Assembly: GCA_903851655.1 (NCBI GenBank)
Contig: CAINOV010000288.1
Coordinates: 1-36,464, forward strand
Source of the DNA: an uncultured Caulobacterales bacterium
GTDB lineage: Bacteria; Pseudomonadota; Alphaproteobacteria; Caulobacterales; Caulobacteraceae
Length of the DNA stretch: 36,464 nucleotides
Direction: 5' to 3'
Shown one piece after another: positions 17,016-25,865 of this stretch. A program made the position numbers and the translations under genes. The notes below the pieces were generated by a model. It worked only from the letters and a program-made list of their open reading frames with translations, was not told the DNA's origin and ran no database searches. How positions within the stretch are numbered: position 1 is the stretch's first letter; each line of letters opens with the position of its first letter.

Positions 17016-18098
17016 TCAGGCGATGTCGGAGGCGGGCGGCGACTGCAGGATTCGTCGCCATTTCGACCGGAAGTTCGCCAGGGAATACTGGCTCTGGTGA
17101 CACGAGATGCGTGCCGCCAGCGCGCGTCTGTCATCGGCTGTCATCGCCGCCACCGTTCTCAGCCCCCGGGCCATGTCGGTGACCGACAGGGGGTCCACCA
17201 GGACGCCATGCGGTCCGACGATTTCCTCGAGCACGCCGTGACGGCTGACGATCGGCACCGTCCCGAGGTTGGGCGCCTCGATTGCAGGCACGCCAAACCC
17301 CTCCAGCAGGCTGGGAAAGAACAGGGCGACGGCGCCGCGATACAGGGCGGCCAGCTGCGGCTCCGAGGCGTATCCGAGGTGGGTGACGCTGGTCGAGCCT
17401 GAAATCCTCGACAGGAAATCCGTCGACAGGTTGCCCCTGGGACCGACGACGACGAGATCGAAGCCCTCGTCCGCCAGCTGGCTGGCTTCGAAGGCGTTCA
17501 GGGCGCCGATGTAGTTCTTGCGGCGCTCCAGGCCCCCCACCATCAGGAAATAGGGCCGGCGCCGCGGGGGCTCGCTCACGGCCTGGCTGGCCGCCAGCCG
17601 CGGCTTGAAGAACAGGGGCGCGACCTCGGCGGACGGATAAGCGGACGGATAGCGATCCAGGTAGGCGCGACGGGTGAAATCGCTCACGAAGACGAGTCGC
17701 GGACGACCGGACTGGATTTGCCGGTAGGCTCGATCGTACATCCCGCCCGTGTTCGGATCGAAGAATTCGGGATTGGTGATCGGCGCGATGTCATGACAGA
17801 CAACGATGTCGTCCGGCCGCAGGGGGGTCCTCAGCGAGAACAGGGGGTCGACGAAGACCATGGGCTCCGCCGGACGCTTCCAGTCGGATCCCCCCGAAGC
17901 GGACAGATCGGACAGGGCGAGGCGACCCAACGCTTTTCCCAGAAACGACGCCATCGGCGCATTTTTCAAAGGCAATGTGAAGGGAAGATAGGCGCGCCAA
18001 TATCTGTAGCTTTTCGTCGGCAACAAATCTGCTATCTCACAGCCGATATCGTAGACGGCTGTTCGATTCAGCAGGTTCATCGTCAGGTCAACGATCAT
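17016..18098 (-). CDS. GT4-family glycosyltransferase (group 1)
   Basis: The 360-residue cytoplasmic retaining glycosyltransferase should add a sugar to the lipid-linked repeat unit of the exopolysaccharide. Visible signatures are FLMVGGLERRKNY, the start of the nucleotide-sugar binding Rossmann half, and FPSLLEGFGVPAIEA, the E-x7-E type motif of GT4 enzymes, followed by a VLVDPLSV segment. ATG 18098 is the start. It is the last gene of the minus-strand exopolysaccharide operon, 112 bases after the O-antigen ligase-like gene. The 5' end and upstream gap are less GC-rich than the rest. Donor and acceptor sugars cannot be predicted. Confidence 0.88.
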   Translation of the reverse strand: MIVDLTMNLLNRTAVYDIGCEIADLLPTKSYRYWRAYLPFTLPLKNAPMASFLGKALGRLALSDLSASGGSDWKRPAEPMVFVDPLFSLRTPLRPDDIVVCHDIAPITNPEFFDPNTGGMYDRAYRQIQSGRPRLVFVSDFTRRAYLDRYPSAYPSAEVAPLFFKPRLAASQAVSEPPRRRPYFLMVGGLERRKNYIGALNAFEASQLADEGFDLVVVGPRGNLSTDFLSRISGSTSVTHLGYASEPQLAALYRGAVALFFPSLLEGFGVPAIEAPNLGTVPIVSRHGVLEEIVGPHGVLVDPLSVTDMARGLRTVAAMTADDRRALAARISCHQSQYSLANFRSKWRRILQSPPASDIA

Positions 18099-18210
18099 GA
18101 AAATACTGTTTCTCTAAACTGAAGTCGCGCCTCGAAGCCATTCGTTACTTAAAAGCCGTCACTTGCGCCCGTTGCCGAGCTGGTTCTTCGCATGGCCGCG
18201 TTGGCGCATA

Positions 18211-20328
18211 TCAATCCGAATTCGAGTCCCAGTTCTGCAGGTTCAGGGAGAGCGCCAGGCCGAACGGCGTGTCGTGGTAGCGCAGGATCATCGCCTTCAG
18301 CCAGACATCGAACCCCTCGAGCTTTCGCTCAACCCGCAATTCCTGCATCACCTTGGCGCGGAGCTCGGGGGACAGCTGGTCCCAGCGTTCGGCCACGAGC
18401 TGCGTGCGCCAGCGGGCCATATTGGGCGCCAGGGGCGCGCTGAGATAGCTCTTTTCCAGCTCGCCGTCGCCCGTCGGCGAATTCCCGTCGAGATAGGCCA
18501 GCATCGTCCAGGCGTAAGCGTCCGTCGGACTTTGGTCGAGGGCGGCGACGGCGTCCGCTCGCGCCGATGCGCGGGCGCCGGCGGCCGGGGCGGACAGGCT
18601 GTGCAGCGCCGCCTGCTCGTACGCCGTGCGGAGCGCGAGGGGAAAGCGATCCTCTGCGGCCTTGCGACCAGCGCCCCAGAGCACGACCAATGCGCTGAGC
18701 TCGGCGCAGAGGGCGACGCAGACGGGCGCCCAATAGGCCGCGTGGCGGATCCACCCGGGCGCCGGCTGCGACTCACGCGCCATGGCGCGACTGCCGCCGA
18801 TGGCCACGCGAAAGCCGAGGCCCAGCACCAGGGCCCACATCAGGGCGATCGCCGGGGTCTGCAGGCTGAAGTCGCCAAAGCCCTGCACCAGCAGCACGGT
18901 GCTCAGCCCCATGACGCCCCGGAGCAGCCAGCCCAGGCTCTGCCGCCGCCGGAGACCCTGAAAGATCTCCCAGTGCAGGATCGCAATCACTGAGAACATC
19001 AGCGACGCGCCGACCAGGCCGGTTTCCTCGAGCCATTGCAGATAGACGTTGTGCGCCGCGTGAATGTTCCACAGCGCCCAGAAGGTCTCCGGGGTCAGCA
19101 GCTGCGCATTGACCGCCGTGAAGGCGCCCAGACCGTACCCGGTGACGGGCGACGCGAGAAAGGCCCTCGCATGCTCGGCGAACAGGATGCTGCGCCCGTT
19201 CAACCCGCCATCGACCTCGCCAAAGCGGGAGATCAGCAGTTGTCCGGCAAAGGCCAGCAGGACGAATACGCCGAACACCACCAGCCGCGCCGTCGTCCGC
19301 GACCGGAGGGCGATCGCGGAGTCCCGTTCCTTCCAGAACGACAGGCCCAGCGACACCGCCAGCCCCGCCATGACGGCGATCGCCCCGATGCGCGAGGCGG
19401 TCAGGACCAGGCAGGCGAAGATCAGGATCAGGGCGCCGTAGCGCAGGATGAACCGGACATCCCCCTCGATCCGGGAGGCGTGCACCTGCGGTCCGGAGTC
19501 GAGAACCGACAGGTTCAGCAGCGCCACCCCGCCGAAAAATCCGGCGGCGACATTGGCGCTTAGGAAGGAGCCGGTCAGCCGGTCGGCGAACAACACCTTG
19601 GCGGATCCTAGGACCCGCGTGGGCGAGATGACGTGCTGCAGGAGGGCGAAGACCGCGAACAGCGCCGCCGCCCCGCACAGGGCGCGCAAGGTCAGTTCAG
19701 CCCGGCGGTCCGTGTCGGCGAGCAGCAGCCCCGTCGTGAACGCGGCCGCAAGTCCCACGAGCTTGCTGAGTTCCACCACCGTCGCCGCCGTGTCGATCGT
19801 CCCGGCGCTGGTCCGGACCCAGGACCAGGCGGCGCCCGCGGGGGCGGGGGCCAGCGGCGTCAGGGTGAAGGCGATCCAGAGCAGCAGCGCGCCGAACGCA
19901 ACTCCTGCAACACGCAGGCTCTGCGCCTGGAACAGGTTGTACCGGACAGGTCTGCGCCAGACCGCGACGAGGACAGCCACGCCCCAGAGGGCGTCGCAGA
20001 TCAGCGCCAGTTCAGCACGGTCCGCGCCGAAGGCGAGCACGCCGGCGAAGGACAGGGCCACCGCCATGATCACCCCGGGGAGATCCTGCCGTTCCGGTGT
20101 CGTCGCAGCCGCAGCGGCCGCGCGGCGCGAGGGGCGCGTTGCATGGACGGGGACCGCGTCTGGGTCGGCCGCGGCCGCCTCCGGCGCGCGCGGCGCCGCG
20201 GATGCGATGCTTTCGCTTCGCGGTATGGTTAACGACGCGGCCGTCAGTCGCCTTGTCCGGCCCCCTGCGCCGCCGGTCTTCGCGGAAGCCGCAGCCTCCG
20301 ACGCCGAAGGGGCTCTCGGCTCGGTCAT
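18211..20328 (-). CDS. O-antigen ligase / Wzy-like polysaccharide polymerase with C-terminal extension
   Basis: The 705-residue protein has a ~85-residue Ala/Pro/Arg-rich cytoplasmic N-terminus, then about ten to twelve hydrophobic segments up to about residue 560. The family signature lies in the large periplasmic loop: NGRSILFAEHARAF, TGYGLGAF and HNVYLQWLEETGLVG, typical of PF04932-type ligases and polymerases. The final ~130 residues are soluble and helical. In this context it most likely polymerises the exopolysaccharide repeat. Its ATG overlaps the stop of the tyrosine kinase gene (20325-20328), so the two are translationally coupled. Ligase and polymerase functions cannot be told apart by eye. 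No Wzx flippase gene lies in the window. Confidence 0.85.
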   Translation of the reverse strand: MTEPRAPSASEAAASAKTGGAGGRTRRLTAASLTIPRSESIASAAPRAPEAAAADPDAVPVHATRPSRRAAAAAATTPERQDLPGVIMAVALSFAGVLAFGADRAELALICDALWGVAVLVAVWRRPVRYNLFQAQSLRVAGVAFGALLLWIAFTLTPLAPAPAGAAWSWVRTSAGTIDTAATVVELSKLVGLAAAFTTGLLLADTDRRAELTLRALCGAAALFAVFALLQHVISPTRVLGSAKVLFADRLTGSFLSANVAAGFFGGVALLNLSVLDSGPQVHASRIEGDVRFILRYGALILIFACLVLTASRIGAIAVMAGLAVSLGLSFWKERDSAIALRSRTTARLVVFGVFVLLAFAGQLLISRFGEVDGGLNGRSILFAEHARAFLASPVTGYGLGAFTAVNAQLLTPETFWALWNIHAAHNVYLQWLEETGLVGASLMFSVIAILHWEIFQGLRRRQSLGWLLRGVMGLSTVLLVQGFGDFSLQTPAIALMWALVLGLGFRVAIGGSRAMARESQPAPGWIRHAAYWAPVCVALCAELSALVVLWGAGRKAAEDRFPLALRTAYEQAALHSLSAPAAGARASARADAVAALDQSPTDAYAWTMLAYLDGNSPTGDGELEKSYLSAPLAPNMARWRTQLVAERWDQLSPELRAKVMQELRVERKLEGFDVWLKAMILRYHDTPFGLALSLNLQNWDSNSD

Positions 20329-22532
20329 TCCAGATAGTACTTCTTGTAGGACTTGTAGTAGGCGGCCGGATCGAGCGCGGACAGGCTGGAGGTCTGGGCC
20401 AGGTCGACCTGGGTGAGGGCCGCGCCGGCCAGCGGGGCCTTGGCTTCGCGCAGGAGCTTGAGGGAGGCCATCACCGCCCGCTTGGACGTCTTGCGCCAGC
20501 GGACCAGCAGGACCACCGCATCGGCCATGGCCGCCAGGGTCCGCGTTTCGGTCACCAGCAGCACCGGCGCCGTGTCGAGGACGATGGTGTCGAACCGCCC
20601 ACGCAGGGTTTCAATCAGTTGCGACATCGCGTCCGAGCCGAACACGTCCTTGGGCGTGTAGGCCGCATTGGACAGCGGCAGGATCATCGCGCTCGACTTG
20701 CTGTCGGCGATCAGGACGTCGTCCAGGGCCGCGTCGCCGTTCAGCAGTTCCAGCAGGCCCACGGCGGGTTCGCCATCCAGGATCTTCTTCACCGCCCGCT
20801 GGCGCAGGTCGCAGTCCACCAGTACGACCGTCTTGCCCGACAGGGCCAGGGTCCGTGTCAGACAGATGGACGAGGTGGTCTTGCCCTCCCCGGGCAGGGA
20901 CGAGCTGACGGCGATGACCTTGATGTCCACCCCGAGCCGCGAGAACAGAACCGACGCGTTCAGGCTGCGGATCGCCTCGGCGAAGCTCGACAGGGGCTTT
21001 TCCACCACGTAGCGCTCCGGCCCGATCTTGGCGAGCTCGGGGCTGTCCACGGAGGACGACAGAAGGGGGATGGACCCCAGATAGGACGCGTCGAGTTCGT
21101 TTTCGATCAGGTCGCCGTCGGAAATGCCGTTGTCCAGCAACTCGGCGATCATCACCGCAGCCACGCCGGCGATCAGGGCGACCAGGGCGGCGAAGATCGC
21201 CATCAGCCCCTTGCGCGTGGACGGGGACTGCGGCGTCGCGGCCGGAGAGACGATCCGGGCGTCGGTCTGCTGCAGACCCTTCTCGACGCTGGTTTCCTTG
21301 TAGCGGTTGAGCAGGTTCTCATACAGCGTGCGGGCGGCGTCGGCGTTGCGCTGCAGTTCGTTCAGCCGGACCAGCGCCCGGTTGTTCCCCGCCAGCTTGC
21401 CGCGGGACTGGCCGACGCTGCCCTCGATCGAGGCCGTCCGCTGCTTGGCCACCTGGGCCTGGGCCTCGAGGTTGGAGATGATCCGCTGGATCTCGCTCTG
21501 GATCTGGCTGTCGAGATCGGCCAGCTCGCGCTTGGCCTTCAGCATTTCCGGGTGCCGGTCGCCGTAGCGGCCCTGCATGTCGGCCACCTTCTGCGAGGCG
21601 ATGGCGCGCTGCTGGCGGAGTTGCTGGATCACCGGCGAGCTGAGCGCCTCACCCACATCCTCGCCGGTGGAGCCGCTGGCCAGCTGGCGCTTGGCCGTGT
21701 TCAGCCGGGCCGTGGCCTCGGCCTCCTGGGCGCGGGTGAGGGCCAGCTGCTGGTCGAGGGTCGAGATTTCCTGCTCGGTCAGGGTCGCGCCCTGGGAGCT
21801 CATCAGGTTGTTGGCGATCTTGTACTGCTGGAGCTCGGTGTCCGCCTGCTCCACCTGAGCCCGAAGCTGTTTCAGATGGTCGTTGAGAAAGTCGTTGGCG
21901 TCGGTCGTGTCGCTGTACTTGGCGTCCAGCTGGGCGCTCAGATAGGCCTTGGTGAAGGCGTTGGCGAGGGTCGCGGCCTTGGCCGGCGACGCCGCCGTGT
22001 AGCTGACATTGATCAGATAGGTCAGGCCGGCCCGCGCCACGGACAGACCGGACAGCACCTTGTCCAGAACCGCCTGCTGCTCGTTGGTCCTGGCGGCGGG
22101 GGTCTGCGAATGGACGCTGTCAGGCGCCAGTCCCGTCAGTGTGGATTTCGCGGTTTCCAGCAGGCTCGGCTTGCGCAGACGGGGGTTGAATTCCGGGTCC
22201 TGCTGCAGATTGAGGTCGCGGATGACGCGCAGGGCGATGGCGCGCGACCGCAGCACCTCGACTTCGGTGTCGACGCTGCTGCTGTCCGGGGTCGCATCCT
22301 GATTCGGTGTCACCGTGACGATCTGCTGCTTCTTGGTCAGCAATTCGACGGTGGCGGACGCGGTGAACCGCGGCGGCTGCGAGATGATCACGACGAGCGC
22401 CACGGCGAGGACGCTGAGCACCACGCCGCCGAACAGGCGAAGCCGGCGGCGGAAGATCGCCATGAGTTTCTGAACGCCGTCGCCCGCCGTCTCGGAACTG
22501 GACTCGTAGGCCTTGCTCGCAGTCGATTCCAT
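20325..22532 (-). CDS. Wzc/GumC-like chain-length regulator with fused BY-kinase domain
   Basis: This ~735-residue inner membrane protein controls polymerisation and export of the polysaccharide. Membrane segments at about 36-52 and 444-465 flank a long periplasmic coiled-coil region rich in Gln, Glu and Ala. The cytoplasmic kinase has Walker A SSLPGEGKTT (about 545-554), Walker A' VVLVDCDLR (about 570-578) and Walker B IVLDTAP (about 651-657). The extreme C-terminus, YYKSYKKYYLE, is a tyrosine cluster, the usual autophosphorylation site of bacterial tyrosine kinases. I chose ATG 22532, with AAGG eight bases upstream, over the adjacent in-frame TTG 22535. A 191-base gap separates it from the barrel gene upstream. 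It holds TATAAG on the minus strand at 22612-22619, which could give a second promoter. Confidence 0.93.
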   Translation of the reverse strand: MESTASKAYESSSETAGDGVQKLMAIFRRRLRLFGGVVLSVLAVALVVIISQPPRFTASATVELLTKKQQIVTVTPNQDATPDSSSVDTEVEVLRSRAIALRVIRDLNLQQDPEFNPRLRKPSLLETAKSTLTGLAPDSVHSQTPAARTNEQQAVLDKVLSGLSVARAGLTYLINVSYTAASPAKAATLANAFTKAYLSAQLDAKYSDTTDANDFLNDHLKQLRAQVEQADTELQQYKIANNLMSSQGATLTEQEISTLDQQLALTRAQEAEATARLNTAKRQLASGSTGEDVGEALSSPVIQQLRQQRAIASQKVADMQGRYGDRHPEMLKAKRELADLDSQIQSEIQRIISNLEAQAQVAKQRTASIEGSVGQSRGKLAGNNRALVRLNELQRNADAARTLYENLLNRYKETSVEKGLQQTDARIVSPAATPQSPSTRKGLMAIFAALVALIAGVAAVMIAELLDNGISDGDLIENELDASYLGSIPLLSSSVDSPELAKIGPERYVVEKPLSSFAEAIRSLNASVLFSRLGVDIKVIAVSSSLPGEGKTTSSICLTRTLALSGKTVVLVDCDLRQRAVKKILDGEPAVGLLELLNGDAALDDVLIADSKSSAMILPLSNAAYTPKDVFGSDAMSQLIETLRGRFDTIVLDTAPVLLVTETRTLAAMADAVVLLVRWRKTSKRAVMASLKLLREAKAPLAGAALTQVDLAQTSSLSALDPAAYYKSYKKYYLE

Positions 22533-22670
22533 CAATTCGCCTTAACGCTCGCAAGGGCGACCCTGCGGCCCATCGCCACGGTCGGACATAGGCGGTCCGG
22601 CCTCTGCTGAGCTTATAGCCCAAGAGAAGTAAAAATTACGATTATCAGGAACGAAACTGACGAAGGTTCA

Positions 22671-22696
22671 CCGCACAGGCGAATCCGGCCGTGCGG
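22671..22696 (-). repeat. Hairpin in the gap between barrel and kinase genes
   Basis: CCGCAC at 22671-22676 pairs with GTGCGG at 22691-22696 across a 14-base loop. It lies 28 bases past the stop of the barrel gene on the minus strand. There is no immediate T run, so it is at best a weak terminator or a processing/attenuation hairpin that would set the barrel-to-kinase expression ratio. Confidence 0.3.
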
Positions 22697-22723
22697 TCGG
22701 CGCCGTGGCCGCAGGGGCGCCTG

Positions 22724-23992
22724 TTACCTCTGCAAGACCAGGGACACCAGCAGCTGGTTGACCTTGTAGCTGTTGATGCGGTCATTGCCCGACGACGATA
22801 TGTCCACATAGTCGTAATAGACGCTGACGCCGACATTCCGATTGACCAGGTAGGTCGCGCCCAGTCGCGCGTTCCAACGGTCATCGGTCCGCTGGATGCC
22901 CTTGTATTCATCGTGTCCGTAGCTGGCCTTCGCCAGCAGGATGACGTTGCGCATCAGCTCGTGATCCACCTCGACCCCGCCATTGGTGGTCAGGTAGCCC
23001 GATGAACGGGGGTCCGCGGCGTCGCCCACGGCCCGGTCCGCCACAAGGGTGACCGTGGTCAGGGGTGTGGCGAAGAAGTCGACCTTTCCGTGCAGGGAGA
23101 GGCCGCTCACGCTCTGGAAGACGCTGGAGTTGTAGTCCTGGTTCAGGTAGCCGACGGCGAACTCGCCCCGCGCCAGGTGCGAAAGGTCGACGCGGGCGCC
23201 GGCCGTGAGGTCGTAGCCGCTGGAGGTGCGATCGAACAGGGCCGCCGGGGGCTGCAGGCGGTAATTGCGCTGGTTCAGGCTGCCCGAGACGAACAGAGCC
23301 GTGTCGGGGCTGTAGGCGTACTCCACCCGTCCCGTCTCGACCCATTCCGTCCGGTCGCGGTCCTTCTCCAGCACCGATTGGCCGAGGAGATTCTGCGCAT
23401 TGTCGTAGCTGTACTGCAGAAGCTGCACATTGCCGATCAGCCGGAGCCGGTTGAACGTGTCGACGCCGCCGAAGTTCAGGCCGGACAGGTCGTACTGCAC
23501 AGGATGGCGCACGTCCTGGGTGGTGGTGGACAGGTAGCGCGGCTCCATCAGCCGGGCGTAGCGGACGCCGGCGTTCAGGTTCGAGTCCTCGGCGATGTCA
23601 TAGCGGCCGTCTCCGCGCACTTCGAACTCGGTGGTGTTCTCGCTGGAGTGGGACGCATACTCGTTGAAGGTGGCGCGGGCGTAGCCCTCGATCATGTTGC
23701 GCGACCAGTCCGACCGCACCGTCACCTCGGGCTGAAGCAGCACCACCGTGTCCGACGTCTTGGCCGTCGATCCGGCATAGATGTTGTCATCGAAGTCCAG
23801 GGTCGTCGTCAGGCGCGGCAGGATGATGAACGCCCCCGCCCGCAGGCCCGCCGCGTCATAGTCCGGACGCGGGCGGTCCAGAACACCGACATTGCGCTGC
23901 GATTGCGTGTCCATGACCTGGGCGGACGCGGCGCCGACCCCGGTCACGAGAATCGTGGAAGCCGCCGCGGCGGTGAGCAGTTGGGCTTTCAT
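22724..23992 (-). CDS. Outer-membrane beta-barrel protein (BBP2-like) of the exopolysaccharide operon
   Basis: From ATG 23992 the protein has 422 residues and begins with a clear signal peptide, MKAQLLTAAAASTILVTGVG followed by AASA cleaved before Gln. AAGG sits nine bases before this ATG. In-frame starts further upstream would bury the signal peptide. After the signal, alternating-polarity strands recur through the protein, such as LTTTLDFDDNIY, GYARATFNEY and ARLGATYLV. It ends in an aromatic/hydrophobic strand with terminal residues VLQR rather than the classical C-terminal Phe. Proteins like this occur beside Wza- and Wzc-type genes in Caulobacterales and related exopolysaccharide loci and are thought to form an outer-membrane pore or structural partner for secretion. 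Its exact role is not shown by the sequence. Confidence 0.8.
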   Translation of the reverse strand: MKAQLLTAAAASTILVTGVGAASAQVMDTQSQRNVGVLDRPRPDYDAAGLRAGAFIILPRLTTTLDFDDNIYAGSTAKTSDTVVLLQPEVTVRSDWSRNMIEGYARATFNEYASHSSENTTEFEVRGDGRYDIAEDSNLNAGVRYARLMEPRYLSTTTQDVRHPVQYDLSGLNFGGVDTFNRLRLIGNVQLLQYSYDNAQNLLGQSVLEKDRDRTEWVETGRVEYAYSPDTALFVSGSLNQRNYRLQPPAALFDRTSSGYDLTAGARVDLSHLARGEFAVGYLNQDYNSSVFQSVSGLSLHGKVDFFATPLTTVTLVADRAVGDAADPRSSGYLTTNGGVEVDHELMRNVILLAKASYGHDEYKGIQRTDDRWNARLGATYLVNRNVGVSVYYDYVDISSSGNDRINSYKVNQLLVSLVLQR

Positions 23993-24087
23993 GGATTCGA
24001 CCTTGTTCTGCGCCAAGATGACACTGATAGTTACGACGACATTACCTGACATTTAACACCGCTTTCGCGTGAGCCGCGAAAACGGGG

Positions 24088-24915
24088 CTAGCCGCCCGAG
24101 ACGACCGACGCGTAGGACGCCGTTCCCAGGTTCCCCGGAGACGGCAGGTGGGGGTCGGCGATCGGTGCGACGCCGGGACCGCCGAGGGCCGCCGGATTGT
24201 CATAGTTGAGCTGGGCGCGGATCACCGATGCGGTGCCCGCCAGCACGGCGGCCGCGGCCCGGTCTCCGCCGCAGACATTGAAGGCGTCCTCGATGGAGGA
24301 CACGGCGACCAGCGCATCCTTGGGCTTGGCCCCCGACGCGATCAGGGCGGACTGCACCGCCTTGGTCAACAGCGTCTCGGTGGCGGGCTCACTGGCGCCC
24401 GTGCGCGAAGCCTGGTCTTCCGCGGTCCGGATTGCCTGGATGATGGCCATCTGCAGTCCGCCTTGCGCCATCACCGTGTCGAGGGCCGGGCAAACGGTCA
24501 GGGTGCGACGATAGACCAGTTGGGCCTGGATCGTCGGCCGCTCCGCCTGGGCCGAGCCGCAGGCCAGCGAGGAACGGTCGGCGGAACCGCAGTTCGAAAA
24601 CAGCGCACGGATCGGGGACAGGCTGGTCTGGGCCCGGCGGGTTCCGGTCAGCGCCGCGAGCGTGCCCGCCCGCAGGGTGCGGTGCGCCGCCGACCGGTGC
24701 GGGCCATGTCCGGAGGTCGCGTCCGCTGCGCCGCCCGTCGCGCTCATGGCCAGGGCGGGGCCGCCCACCGTCGACGGGACGTTCCGCGCCGACGTGGCGC
24801 CCTGGGCGACCGCGAGCAGCAACAGCGACGCCAGCGCCGCCGCGCCGATCTCGATCGACGGCGTCAGGTTCGACAGGCTGCGGCGCAGGGCGCTCATTTC
24901 AATCGGGGTCGACAT
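24088..24915 (-). CDS. Single-pass envelope protein of unknown function in the exopolysaccharide operon
   Basis: I do not recognise a named family. The 275-residue product has a short cytoplasmic N-terminus, one hydrophobic segment at about residues 22-40 (IGAAALASLLLLAVAQGA) that is either an anchor or an uncleaved signal, then an Ala/Ser/Gly-rich periplasmic region. Four cysteines in FSNCG, LACGS, TVCPA and FNVCGG could form two disulfides in the periplasm. The section around residues 150-235 (AIIQAIRTAEDQA through IRAQLNY) looks helical. The C-terminus is Pro/Gly/Ser-rich. The start ATG 24915 follows GGAGA by seven bases. It sits between the Wza-like and barrel genes, 95 and 111 bases from them, all on the same strand, so a role in assembly or secretion of the polysaccharide is likely by context only. 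Confidence 0.72.
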   Translation of the reverse strand: MSTPIEMSALRRSLSNLTPSIEIGAAALASLLLLAVAQGATSARNVPSTVGGPALAMSATGGAADATSGHGPHRSAAHRTLRAGTLAALTGTRRAQTSLSPIRALFSNCGSADRSSLACGSAQAERPTIQAQLVYRRTLTVCPALDTVMAQGGLQMAIIQAIRTAEDQASRTGASEPATETLLTKAVQSALIASGAKPKDALVAVSSIEDAFNVCGGDRAAAAVLAGTASVIRAQLNYDNPAALGGPGVAPIADPHLPSPGNLGTASYASVVSGG

Positions 24916-25026
24916 GGACGTTCTCCGGGATCGCAGGACAGGACGCCGCGATCCAAAACAGGACTGAGACGGCGCTGCGCCGTCCGTAGGTGCAAGCTTG
25001 GCGCCAGACCCCGCCAGGGGTTCCGA

Positions 25027-25680
25027 TCAGAAGAACCGCTCGGGAATCCGGATAGTGTCGCCCGGCGCTATGGTCGTCTGCGACGTGAGCGGATACTCCT
25101 GCTCGCCGCCGTTATTCGCACGCTTGATCAGCACCTTGTGCGTGTTCGCCCGGTAGGTGAAACCCCCGGCCGTCGCCACCGCGTTGAACACGGTCAGGCC
25201 GGTCGTGTAGGGATACTGCCCCGGCTTGACCACCTCGCCGAGGATGTAGAAGGGCCGGAACGTCAGCACTTCGACGCTGACCTTCGGATCCTTCAGGTAT
25301 CCGTCCTCCAGCGCCTTGACCACGCTGTCGCGGAAGACCGACAGGGTCTTGCCGCCCGCCTGGACGTCGCCGGCCAGGGGAACATTCACCGTCCCCGACG
25401 AGGACACGAAATACTCTCCGGTCAGGGCAGGCTCCCCATAGACCGTGATCCGGACCTTGTCGGCCGGTCCCAGCACATAGTCCGCCGAGGCGTTGGCCGG
25501 CGCCAGCACCGGCTCCGCAGCCGGTGCGACCGCCACGGGCGCGGACTGTGCGTCGGCCGGCGCGACAGCCGCCGGCGCCGGCGGCGGAGACGCGGGCTGC
25601 CCCTGAACCGCCGTTGCGGCGACAAGGGCGACAAGCCCCAGCAGGGCCGCCCCGACAGGACGCCCGAAAACCCTAACCAT
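25027..25680 (-). CDS. Wza/GumB-like polysaccharide export protein, short and without lipobox
   Basis: From ATG 25680 the product has 217 residues. It starts with a signal peptide (MVRVFGRPVGAALLGLVALV, then AATAVQGQ) and a Pro/Ala-rich linker. The polysaccharide export domain follows (YVLGPADKVRITVYGEPALTG), then one SLBB-type domain (FYILGEVVKPGQYPY, AVATAGGFTYRA), ending GDTIRIPERFF. This architecture forms the periplasmic part of the export channel with the Wzc-like protein. No cysteine follows the signal peptide, so it is not a lipoprotein as classical Wza is. It is also much shorter than Wza (about 380 residues) and lacks the C-terminal amphipathic helix, which makes the neighbouring barrel the natural outer-membrane pore. 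AGGTGAG lies about six bases before the ATG. It is the first gene of the operon. Confidence 0.9.
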   Translation of the reverse strand: MVRVFGRPVGAALLGLVALVAATAVQGQPASPPPAPAAVAPADAQSAPVAVAPAAEPVLAPANASADYVLGPADKVRITVYGEPALTGEYFVSSSGTVNVPLAGDVQAGGKTLSVFRDSVVKALEDGYLKDPKVSVEVLTFRPFYILGEVVKPGQYPYTTGLTVFNAVATAGGFTYRANTHKVLIKRANNGGEQEYPLTSQTTIAPGDTIRIPERFF

Positions 25681-25743
25681 TTCTCTCACCTCGACGACGA
25701 CTCCGAACGGCCAACGCCCCGACGTTTGAAACCAACAACCTGT

Positions 25744-25772
25744 ATCATACCAAAATGTGGGCTCAGTGTAAA
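25744..25772 (-). promoter_or_regulatory. Sigma70-like promoter of the exopolysaccharide export operon
   Basis: Read on the minus strand, TTTACA (25772-25767) and TATGAT (25749-25744) are separated by exactly 17 bases, five of six and five of six matches to the TTGACA/TATAAT consensus. Transcription would start near 25737, about 57 bases before the ATG of the Wza-like gene. The whole divergent region 25740-25870 is AT-rich against a GC-rich background, as expected for regulatory DNA. Confidence 0.6.
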
Positions 25773-25788
25773 TTATTGTCATAAATTG

Positions 25789-25809
25789 GGTGTTAAGGAT
25801 AATAACACC
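25789..25809. repeat. Inverted repeat, candidate operator upstream of the export promoter
   Basis: GGTGTTA (25789-25795) and TAACACC (25803-25809) are perfect 7-base arms around a 7-base AT-rich spacer. The centre lies about 60 bases upstream of the predicted start of the exopolysaccharide transcript, a usual place for an activator or a repressor acting on the divergent pair of genes. No coding sequence overlaps it. Confidence 0.45.
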
Positions 25810-25821
25810 AAGTCAATTTGG

Positions 25822-25865
25822 CTGCTCAATTAATTATAAGCGATCTCCGAAATTTAACTGAGCAG
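25822..25865. repeat. Second inverted repeat in the divergent regulatory region
   Basis: CTGCTCA (25822-25828) and TGAGCAG (25859-25865) are perfect 7-base arms 30 bases apart, located between the first inverted repeat and the start of the transglutaminase-like gene. The arms are on opposite faces of three helical turns, which would suit two dimers or a looped complex. It may be chance at this arm length. Confidence 0.3.

Noticed and set aside
20097-22610. 837-codon plus-strand frame opposite the kinase gene
   Set aside because: It is antisense to a protein with intact Walker motifs and shows low-complexity Gly/Arg/Gln sequence only.
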